From NCBI RefSeq assembly GCF_001625305.1, contig NW_017804254.1, positions 854,544 through 918,543 on the forward strand: 64,000 nucleotides of DNA, given 5' to 3'. This DNA comes from Branchiostoma belcheri. Taxonomy: Eukaryota; Chordata; Leptocardii; Amphioxiformes; Branchiostomatidae. The notes beneath the pieces are model-generated. The model searched no databases and was not told where the DNA came from. It saw only the letters and a list, made by a program, of their open reading frames with translations. Made by a program: the position numbers and the translations under genes. This document shows, in pieces, positions 37,380 through 46,600 of this stretch; the first letter of the stretch is position 1, and each line of letters opens with the position of its first letter.

Positions 37380-37385
37380 AATAAA
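37380..37385 (+). terminator. Poly(A) signal after GPCR paralogue 1
   Basis: AATAAA about 195 bp after the stop. The sequence between is similar to the 3' flank of paralogue 2. Confidence 0.5.
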
Positions 37386-38347
37386 TCAGTAATAATGGTA
37401 GTGATTTATCAGCCTTGGCTGATAACTGACAGACCCTGTGTTATGTGTGAGCCGTGCAAGAAGGTCGCACTTCTGGCAGAAAACTATTAAACCTATAAAC
37501 TATAAAAAATTATATAAACACGAAGTAGCATGGATGGACTTCGAAGTTCGTTTGTGGAAGTCTTCTTAGCCGAAGAGTTGTGTGAGAGGGTGTCATGATT
37601 TAAATATATCCCACTATCTATAAAGAAAGCAAAAAATTTTACCATCGGATTCAGAGTAATTCCAATAATCAATGATAAAATAGATATTCGTAGTCATTAT
37701 TAAGAAATAAACTTATTTAGCAAACGAATCATTACTCACTCCGCCTGGCTATGAAGTTAAAACAAATTCCTGCATGTGTAAAAGTTGCTCTACAAAGAAT
37801 GGAGCTTGGCTTTTGGAGTAGAATACCATGGTATAGTTTCCAATAGACTATTCGGAAATACACAAAATTATCTAAGATGTTGTCTTAACAAAGGTTCCAT
37901 CTCATGTCAAAGCTGTCTCGCCGTTTGTGTAATTGTACCTTTACAACGAAACCAGTAAACGAAGCTTCAACAGAATTTTCTCATCTAAGAAACTCGTCGT
38001 ATTCCTCCCTACTGGGCATCACAATACAGCTCATTACATGAATACAGCTTCGTTTGTGATGTTCAGGGAGAATATGAGGAGTTCATTTGATGGTGTGCCG
38101 ATTCTTATGAAGCTTCTTTGATTGCTTTCTTTGACAAATACAAAAAACGGCCAAAAGCTAAGGCTTACAGTTTCAATCAACAACGGAAATTCAATCTAAC
38201 GTATCATAGTGACCATGGAGACACACCAGTAAACTAGCAGATCGGAGGGTTAACTATGATGTCATCTTTAAAGCTTCGTCAAAGGAGCCTCGAGCTCACT
38301 CAAGGGAGGAGCGGTAGATGTATTCTGCAGGCTCGTCGTTGTAAAAT
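37386..38347. other. Spacer between the two GPCR genes
   Basis: No gene. It contains a perfect 20-bp palindrome TTATCAGCCTTGGCTGATAA at 37406-37425 and presumably the promoter of paralogue 2. Confidence 0.6.
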
Positions 38348-39814
38348 ATGGAGATGGATTCGAACAATTTTTTGCTCAATGTGGGTGAGATACATGAAAT
38401 CATATCTAACACCCCACTGTCTCGTGGTCTCCAGACAGCATACCTCGTTATCAGTCTGGTCATCGCTACAGTTTGCAACATACTTCTCATTTTCTTGGTC
38501 TGGAAAACAGAGCTTCTACGGAAGCCCCGTCACTACCTACGGTGTAACCTGGCGCTAGAAGACATCATCTTCACAGGATGCATGATTCCCTCGGCGATCT
38601 ATTGGCTTTTCAGCGATTACGTCAGTATCAGCCGACATTTGACGTGTGTCGAACCGTTGGTGGTCCCAATGTCAACAGTGTCAATGTTTGGTACGTACCT
38701 CCTCATGGCAATAGAGCTGTACCACTTCATATGTCATCCGCTGCACTACGGTACAAACGTCACTACAAAGCGCGTCTTCATCGGGATAGTTTCTGTCAGA
38801 GCCTTCGCCTTGTTCTTTGGGGTCGGGCCTACAGTAATCAAGCGATTGCAGAACGTCGACGACAATCTGCTATGTCAACCAGAGCCTTTCAACAGCACCA
38901 GCCCGGCCGCCATCTTCAGAAACATTTGCGGACTTTCCGTAGTGCTTGCCGTCTTGGCCATCCTCATAATCTACTACATTGTCTACAAGGAAGCCAGGAA
39001 ACAGCAGGAGAGGGATGAGCAGCGTCACTTGTGGCTTTGCCAGATCAAGGCCTTCAGAAAACTGGCACCACATATCGTTGTCTTAGCTGTGTCTGTGGCA
39101 TCCTACCTATTTCTGGTTGCCTCGGGTCGGGCTGTGCTCAGTGGTGGAGAGAAGGTATCAACTTCTCGGCTCATAACAGTCGTAGTGGCCAATCGGATCT
39201 TCCTGACGGTATCATCGATGGTAAACCCCATCATCTACAGCTTCAGGCAGCCAGAGTTCCGACGAGCTCTGAGGGAGTTGTGCGGCTTGTCTAACAGTAA
39301 CAACATACCTTTGGTACCACCACCACCACCACCTGTACACCGAGGGCAGGGCGTGGCCGTTATCAACTTTCCGCGTGATTCGGTCCACCATGATGAAGAG
39401 ACATCGGACGAAGCGCTCACGGCAGCATCACCTTCTCAACAGGAAAACGGAGAACAGGCACCACCTCCCAGTCCAGACCTAACACAGGCAGAGACACATG
39501 GCCAGCAGACAGAGGTACTCGACAAAGGAGCACCTCTTCCTGACCACTGTGAAGACGAGATGACCCGACCCAACCGACCGGCCGTACTGACCGTACAGGC
39601 GGACGTACATCTCAACCCAACACCACCTCCTGGACGCAGCGGTCTGCCGAAATCAGCCCCTCCTCAACACGGTCAACAGATGACAGTGGAAACTTTTGCA
39701 CCAGAACCAAAAAGCCAGAAAGACGAGAACGTCATCGATGTCTGTGGCAAAAATGAGACGGTAATCACGAGAAAACGCGTCCCAAAGATGGCATGGCATG
39801 AGAGCATGGTTTGA
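38348..39814 (+). CDS. Class A GPCR, tandem paralogue 2
   Basis: A complete intronless receptor of 488 codons starting MEMDSNNFLLNV. Approximate membrane segments: TM1 30-52, TM2 66-88 (D72), TM3 103-125 (after C100, ending ELYHFICHP), TM4 143-163, TM5 191-213, TM6 241-262, TM7 275-298 with N293-P-I-I-Y. C176 can pair with C100, and NST at 182-184 is a glycosylation site. The DRY arginine is missing (ELY), and there is no Trp in TM4 and no CWxP in TM6. The cytoplasmic tail of about 180 residues starts with a six-Pro run and has one GEQAPP-SPD-Q unit where paralogue 1 has two. Similar in motif style to amphioxus olfactory-receptor-like genes; function otherwise unknown. Confidence 0.92.
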   Translation: MEMDSNNFLLNVGEIHEIISNTPLSRGLQTAYLVISLVIATVCNILLIFLVWKTELLRKPRHYLRCNLALEDIIFTGCMIPSAIYWLFSDYVSISRHLTCVEPLVVPMSTVSMFGTYLLMAIELYHFICHPLHYGTNVTTKRVFIGIVSVRAFALFFGVGPTVIKRLQNVDDNLLCQPEPFNSTSPAAIFRNICGLSVVLAVLAILIIYYIVYKEARKQQERDEQRHLWLCQIKAFRKLAPHIVVLAVSVASYLFLVASGRAVLSGGEKVSTSRLITVVVANRIFLTVSSMVNPIIYSFRQPEFRRALRELCGLSNSNNIPLVPPPPPPVHRGQGVAVINFPRDSVHHDEETSDEALTAASPSQQENGEQAPPPSPDLTQAETHGQQTEVLDKGAPLPDHCEDEMTRPNRPAVLTVQADVHLNPTPPPGRSGLPKSAPPQHGQQMTVETFAPEPKSQKDENVIDVCGKNETVITRKRVPKMAWHESMV

Positions 39815-40944
39815 ACCGTGTCGAGTATAAAGACTGTGATCCAGAAGGTACGTAGCTTCTGTTGACTTTAAACGGTGGACTTGAACGGAAAAAGAAACAA
39901 TAGCTGGATCGAATTTGACTTCTGGACTGAATATGTCCTTATCAACCAGGATAGAATTGATTTTGGCCAAGGCATTCAGCTTAGCCATATAATTGCTGTA
40001 GTTACCCGATGATATTAATGGTACAATGTATTAAATATCACGTTCTTTGTTGTTGCTTGAACATATATCATCTTATATTTGTACGTTGCATGTACGAGTA
40101 TAATGTCAATCTATCTGACCGAGGTTGATGTGATATGCACAGCTACCATTGTTGTGTTGAAAATACCAGTACGTTCTCTATCAGATGTGTTTATCCAAGC
40201 CGTTGGAATGACTTTAAATATAGAAGTATTCTAAGTCGCTTGCCTACGACTTTACATCAAAGCTCTCATATGATCATAGGCCGGTGGATCCGGATACGGT
40301 AACTTGTAAGGCATACAAATTAGTCTATTTCCATCTCATCCAATTGGCCCCAAGCTACTGTTGGATTGATGTAAACTGATAAGCATACTCAACAGGAAAA
40401 AGCAGGGAAAAGCGTTTGAATGGCAGTCAGTTGGCGAGATTTACCAAAAGGTAAAGCTGAAGACCTCCTTAGGAAGTCTTTTCTAGTAAAATGAGCATGA
40501 AAATGTTATTCCATAGACACTTGTATATACTGAGGAAATGGATTTTGACCGCCTCTATCTTGAAAATGTTTATCGTAAGGCCAGTTACTGTACAGTGTTC
40601 AACTGCGCTAGTATAGCGATAAGAATTGATGTGTTCGCAGTAATTTACCGTATTTTCTGTATAAAAAAGCATACAGCAGAATGTAATTTTGTTGAAAATG
40701 AATGTTGAAAATGTTTATTTTCATGTTGTGATTTTAAAATGTTTATCTCTACTGGTACAGTGATAAGACCTACAAATGTTTTTTTCTGTAATTTTCCATA
40801 TTTTCTGTATAAAATCAATCACAGTAGACTGATGTAATTTTGATTTTTGTGATGTTCAGAATTCCCCTCGTATATTAAAAACGTCAGGGTCAAGGTCAGC
40901 CATTATGTCAGTGTTGTTTCAATGTAACAATGTTGTCAGGGATT

Positions 40945-40950
40945 AATAAA
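40945..40950 (+). terminator. Poly(A) signal candidate after GPCR paralogue 2
   Basis: AATAAA about 1.1 kb past the stop, in AT-rich sequence with no intervening gene. An earlier site is possible. Confidence 0.35.
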
Positions 40951-41310
40951 TGTTTAATCTATTGAGTATTTATGTTTGAATTTAAATATACTTTATACTG
41001 TGCTGTGGGAATATACGCCGTAACTGATCCGCAGTGCTTGTACTTGTACATGCAAGTAATACTAGTAGTCACGGTGGATTCGGCTTTCGAAGGGGAAGGC
41101 CTGTAAGGAAGCTATAGCTAGGTGGCAAGGTGTCTAGTGGTTAATTATTGTTGACTCAGAATCATCCCGAAGGCCAGTCTGGAGTCCCTGGCAGGTCTCA
41201 TTGTGCACTTAATCAACGGTTGTGCGTTGTAACTTGACGCCGTACACAACTGGCAAATGGAATATGTAAGTATTGAAGCGATATTACGTAAAAACTATAT
41301 ATATATATAT

Positions 41311-41484
41311 NNNNNNNNNNNNNNNNNNNNNNNNNNNNNNNNNNNNNNNNNNNNNNNNNNNNNNNNNNNNNNNNNNNNNNNNNNNNNNNNNNNNNNNNNN
41401 NNNNNNNNNNNNNNNNNNNNNNNNNNNNNNNNNNNNNNNNNNNNNNNNNNNNNNNNNNNNNNNNNNNNNNNNNNNNNNNNNNNN
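41311..41484. other. Assembly gap (174 N)
   Basis: The run of N is bordered by a (TA)n tract on the left and a (GA)n tract on the right, so the unresolved bases are probably simple repeat. Reading frames drawn across it are meaningless. Confidence 1.
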
Positions 41485-41499
41485 GAGAGAGAGAGAGAG

Positions 41500-41880
41500 A
41501 GAAGACTTCCACGATCTCATACCTTCGCCAAAAAACCATTCCGGTGGACGAATTATACATTTTTACTCATTGATTTCGCAAATAAGAGCCTCATATTCTT
41601 CACCCAACGACAGCCTTATCTTAGCAAAAAGGCTATTATTATATTCTAGCATTGCCTCATGAATTATGCAAATGAGGTCATGATTTAAATAGATTATGTT
41701 TATTGATGTTCACCTTCACTAAACTTCCAAATGCGGCAAGTATGACATGCCCAGCACTTAATACTATGGATTATAGCAATTTCCCATAAATTATGCAAAT
41801 CAGGTCTGTGCGGAAACACAAACACACACACAGACACACACACCGACACACCAAAAACAATACCGCAATTTTTAATGGAG
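41500..41880 (+). repeat. Second copy of the 34.4-kb interspersed repeat family
   Basis: It shares GACGAATTATACA, TTGATTTCGCAAATAAGAGC and TTGATGTTCACCTTCACT with 34427-34830. It contains two AATTATGCAAAT boxes and ends in an ACACACAGACACAC tract. It adjoins the assembly gap. Confidence 0.7.
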
Positions 41881-42263
41881 GTACAAATAGGGTACCTAGA
41901 GTCTATATGTAACGTTGAACTATTAGGAGAAAAAAACGCGTTCTTTGGAATTATCTAAAAATATATGGTAACGCCTGTTCATCAAGAATGAATCTAAAAC
42001 GTTTGCCATTCTTCGGGAATGACATGGTTTAACATCTACATCAAAACTTCGATTTTTCACTACAGAGGATCTCGCGACTGCGGCGATTCGACCGGCGCAT
42101 CTGCGCATGTTCTGGAACGCGTCTTATTGTTCCTCGTCTTGGGCGGCGGGGATTCTGACGGAACAAAGAGGTTTACGACCATACGTGTGAATCCACAAAT
42201 ACACACGTACGATAAAGCAGAGCTTGAAAGTTCGCTTCGTCAACCAAAACGTTAGCCCAAATC

Positions 42264-42638
42264 ATGGAAAACAAAGTAAGTGGACTGTCTATTCTTAAAT
42301 CCTCATCTTCTGAGGTATTGTGTTTTGCCTCCGGGAAAGGCGTACGCGAAACAATGTCGGTGAAGTTTAAGAGTGGCGACCGACAAACATCGGTGCTGAA
42401 TGATATCGATGCTACGGAGGAAGGTACTGGACTTCTCCGTCAGGCCGACACACTACCCAACTGCGTGATGTCCGCGGGGGAGGAAAGCAAACAGGCGGTT
42501 GCGGCACCCAGAACCAGCATGACGATCATCGATGATGAACCTGCCAAAAAGGGGTTCTGCCGCAGGGTGTGGAAGAGTCTGAAGAAAAGGCTGAGTGTCC
42601 CTGCCTGCTTCAGGCTGTGCAGACCTCGCCGAGACTAG
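42264..42638 (+). CDS. Possible small novel protein, 124 codons
   Basis: The ORF starts at an ATG in good context (AATCATGG) and has balanced codon use unlike the AT-rich surroundings. The product is Ser/Thr-rich at the N terminus and ends in a basic, Cys-containing block, KKGFCRRVWKSLKKRLSV followed by PACFRLCRPRRD, which might bind membrane. I recognise no family. A CpG-rich patch at 42068-42120 lies upstream. An overlapping frame from 42595 to 42792 also looks protein-like (GDTKVEPRLEKMLGDIDL), so the true gene could switch frame by splicing or carry a frameshift. An A-rich tract follows the stop at 42650-42677. Confidence 0.4.
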   Translation: MENKVSGLSILKSSSSEVLCFASGKGVRETMSVKFKSGDRQTSVLNDIDATEEGTGLLRQADTLPNCVMSAGEESKQAVAAPRTSMTIIDDEPAKKGFCRRVWKSLKKRLSVPACFRLCRPRRD

Positions 42639-43059
42639 TCTTATAGAAATAAGAAAAAGAAAAAAGAAAAAAAAAGGAGCCGGCACCCCAGATGTAGCCT
42701 GGCAAGGTAGCGATCTTGGGGATACCAAGGTGGAGCCCAGGCTAGAAAAGATGCTGGGAGATATAGACCTCACCACTGTGCCTGACATCTGAAGGTAAAG
42801 CTTAGAATTTCTCCTGCTTGGGAAGCAAATCAGAATGGTTTCTCCTTCGTTTCAGCTGCACTTTTCCCGGATAGTATAGCTGTGTATCATGTTTCTGTTT
42901 AAATTTCCTGAAAGGCATATTAATTACAGCCTTTTGGGCAGAATAAGGCCACCCCGGGTTAATTTTATGGAATTAGACAAATTCTATAATTACTGGGTTT
43001 TATATATTAGTAATTGTATACATGTAATCTACTAGTATTTAATCTGTGGCAGGCGGACT

Positions 43060-43400
43060 AACTATGCAAATGATGACCTAATTTGCATCATTGAACAGTG
43101 TGAAAATTCTGTGACTCCTTATTGGTGAATGATGGGAATTGGGAATTTTATACCTTGTGACATGTGTAACTTACTTAAATGGTTAACACCACTATGCATA
43201 AATTATGTTAATGTAGAGGTCATTTGCATAATTAATGAGGACATGTTGAAATGAAGTATGACCAAGGAGAGGAATTTTACCCGAAAAATATTGTCATTTG
43301 AATTTAGAAAACCATAAATTCAACTAGATAATGCTAGTTACGACCTTATTTCCATATAGTCAATTAGACAAAAAAACATTATATTTCATGGAGGTATGAG
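43060..43400. repeat. AT-rich repeat remnants with ATTTGCAT boxes
   Basis: Several TTTGCATAATTAATGAGG / TTATGCAAAT-type words resemble parts of the repeat at 41500-41815 in either orientation. Boundaries are not definable. It lies just upstream of SART3. Confidence 0.35.
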
Positions 43401-43613
43401 ATCTCCGAATTCTTGTTCACGGAGGTAAAAATACCGCTGTGGTGTCAAATGTATTCAATGTGTTTTGCGTTGCCAGGGCTCTATGTAAATGTTTCAGTTG
43501 GGAAGTGTTTTTACGTGGTGTCCGTTCCCGCCGCCAGGTTTTGCCACCACTTGTGTGCGCAGTGCATTGTGGTCCACCTGACGCTCAGTGCACGATTCCT
43601 GCCCCCCTCCCCC

Positions 43614-46600
43614 ATGGACTCTGCAGAAGCCGAGATGCAAAACCCTCCGTCTGGGGAGGCTGACATGCAGCAGGACGATGACGAGGAGGACAGCTCTTCG
43701 TCTGACAGTGAAGATGAGACCACGAGGCAGCTAGAGGCGAAGGTAAGGCTGCAAAACTGCACGGTGGAGCGCTGGCCGCCGATATCGCACACGTGAAAGT
43801 TTGTTGTTATGCTCAGTTTGATACTCAGTTGTTGTTGAACAGAGACTGAGAGGACGCTACAGCTGAATTTTATTACTTCGATATATTATAGGAAAGAGTT
43901 CTGTCAGTCACACACTAGGCATATTTTATTATGGTCAGTCAACTTATAAAGCAATTGTAACAGAGGGTTTCATGGTCAAAACGCCATGGTCAAAAGCAAC
44001 ACTTTATAAATTGTTGTGGACTATAAATATTATGAACAGTCTTGTTGTAAGTACATAGTTTGCAGATTCTTATCTTTGACTGCCTGTCAATCTTCCCCCT
44101 CCCTTCAACCTACAACCAGATACACAAACCCACAGCTCAACCACCCAAATCAATACTTCTGTACCCAAAAGTAATTGAAGGATCTTGGGAATTTTCGCTA
44201 CTGTAACAGTATTAAACGCCTATGACTGTAACAGCCATGTATGTTGTTACCCCATGAACAGGTGAACAGTTACCCCTATGTATGTTGTTACCCCTTGAAC
44301 AGGTGAACAGTAACCCCTATGTATGTTGTTACCCCATGAACAGGTGAACAGTAACCCCTATGACTATAACAGCCGTGTATGTTGTTACCCCATGAACAGG
44401 TGAACAGTAACCCCTATGTATGTTGTTACCCCATGAACAGGTGAACAGTGCCCTGAGGAGGGAGGGTGAGCTGGTGGAGGTCAGACAGGCCAGGGAGAGG
44501 ATGAGCAAGTTCTTCCCCTTAACAGAAGGTAATGGAAAAGATCAACTATAGGAAGTTTAGATGTTTTTCATTACAGAACATACCTGCAACCTGCAAATAG
44601 TAGAAAAACATTGAGGTTTGCAGGGAAAAAATATGTAGATGTTGACATACTAGTATAAAGGAGGCAAAAGAATATATGTGTTTATAGCTTGGGTAGTTTG
44701 CATCCGTTCCAATTATGGTTAGCGACTATTGGAGGGGACGTAAACTTGGCATTACAAATTTTACAAGTCACATATAGCAGAAAAAAATCGTTTGAGCTCA
44801 GTATGGCTGAGTGGTAAAAGACATTTTTTTAAGGTAGTATGTCAGTGGTAAAAGACTTTTTTTTTAATGTGCACTGCACTGATCAGAAATGGCTACAGTG
44901 GACTAATTACAACATAAAGGTTTTTCCCAGGCAAAAGTACTAGTCTTGCAATTGTTAGCCTAATGTTTGCTTTGTCGATATGGCTTTCATGAGCCTTGTT
45001 ATTAAAAAGCTATGTTGATATGGCTTTCATATGTTTTTGTGTTAAACATTTTAAGAACTGATATTATTGATAACAAATTCATGATACAAGTTGTGACTGT
45101 TATGTGATTCCAGAGCTGTGGATGGATTGGCTGACAGATGAAATGAAGCTGGACTCTGGCAGACAGAACAGAGCAGAGATAAACAAGCTGTTTGAGAGAG
45201 CTGTGAAAGACTACCTCTGTAAGTTAGCAAAATTGCACTAGTTGACCTTATACCCCATTCATTAACAGTGAGCATAATACTTGTTGCTGTCGTATTTGAT
45301 CCCTCTCACATGTACATGTACATGTAGGTGTGGACGTATGGCTGGAGTATATCCAGTACTGTATCGGAGGGATGGAGGACGGGCTGGAGTCGGTGCGAGC
45401 GGTGTGTGAGAAGGCGCTGACTGCGGGCGGGCTGCACGTCTCCAAGGGAACCATGCTGTGGGACGTCTACAGGGAGTTTGAGAACGCTGTTCTGGCAGGA
45501 ATGCAGGTAAACATCCAGTCTCTGAGTGGATCAGGTACTACAGTGGTATTACCAGTGATTTACTGGCTAGCATTGAAATACACTGTGTGCAGGTGTTTGT
45601 GATTCTGTGTTTGTATGTGTGTGTGTCTGGATGTCTGATTGTGTATGTGTACAATGTATGTATGTATGTATGTATGTATGTGTGTGTGTGTGTGTGTGTG
45701 CATATGAATGTGTGGGGTGTCTATGGGTGGTGTGTATTATTGTGTATGGTGCATATGGTTGTATGTGAGTGTGTTTGAGTGTTTGTATGTGAGTATATAG
45801 GTGCTTGTATGATTGTATGTCTGTGTGTTTTGTACTCTGAACCCCTGGTCAGTTTTATTATGATCTGCCCGTGTTCCCCTCCAGCCAGATCCAGGCTCCA
45901 TCTGTACAGGAGACCAGGAGGAGAAGATCCAGGCACAGATCACCAGGATCAACTCCATCTTCAGGAGACAGCTGTCCATCCCACTCCTAGGTCAGGACTG
46001 ATTTTGTTGTCCCATTTTAGATAAGGAATTGTTTTAGACAAGAAATTTTCTAGAACTGTGGGGGTTTTCTGTTCTCGAAGCCATGGGACTTAATTTTTCC
46101 TCATCGGTTGAAAAGTGGTCTTTCCATCAGGAAATAGGAACATGATGTAATGCATGTCACACTCTGGGAGCTACATGTAGAAACCTCATAAAAGATGTGT
46201 TAATTTTTCAATCTTTCAATTAATTGACTTTTCCAGCTGTAGCAGCCTATTGTTGAAGTCCAGCCATTTTTGTGTTGTATAATTTTGTTTGGAAAGAAAA
46301 ATCTCAGTGTACACTTAGATGTTTGACAGACAAAGAACTGATTTACACACAAAATTGCTGACAATAGAAAACTGTGTGTGATCACGAGAGTGTGCGAAAA
46401 GTGCATGTGAATTGGCTTGCTTTGCTGTACGTCAAGAATATACGTTCAGATCGTACGCCAGCCCTCAGTCTGAATGTACACTCTTGGCATGTCAAAGCAT
46501 GCAGGCCAATAGACCCATTCGACTTTCACGGATCGCATAAACTGCTTACGTCACAGGGGGGACATTTCGAAAGAACGTCGTTCTAGAACGCTGAAGTTGA

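Noticed and set aside
38256..39018. Alternative-frame ORFs of 100 and 146 codons inside GPCR paralogue 2
   Set aside because: Overlap the receptor frame, which has seven membrane segments and an NPIIY motif.
41213..41662. ORFs running through the N gap
   Set aside because: Most of their codons are undetermined bases or simple repeat.
42698..42747. TAGCCTGG...CCAGGCTA inverted pair as a copy of the 35.3-kb element
   Set aside because: Termini match for about 14 bp only, no target duplication is seen, and it may be part of a coding frame; left as a possibility only.
43413..43613. In-frame upstream extension of SART3 (ATGs at 43449 and 43458)
   Set aside because: The extension is hydrophobic and Cys-rich, unlike the acidic SART3 N terminus; the 43614 ATG fits better, though a longer form cannot be excluded.
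45587..45778. Cys/Val/Tyr-rich ORF in SART3 intron 4
   Set aside because: Translation of a TATG/TG microsatellite.
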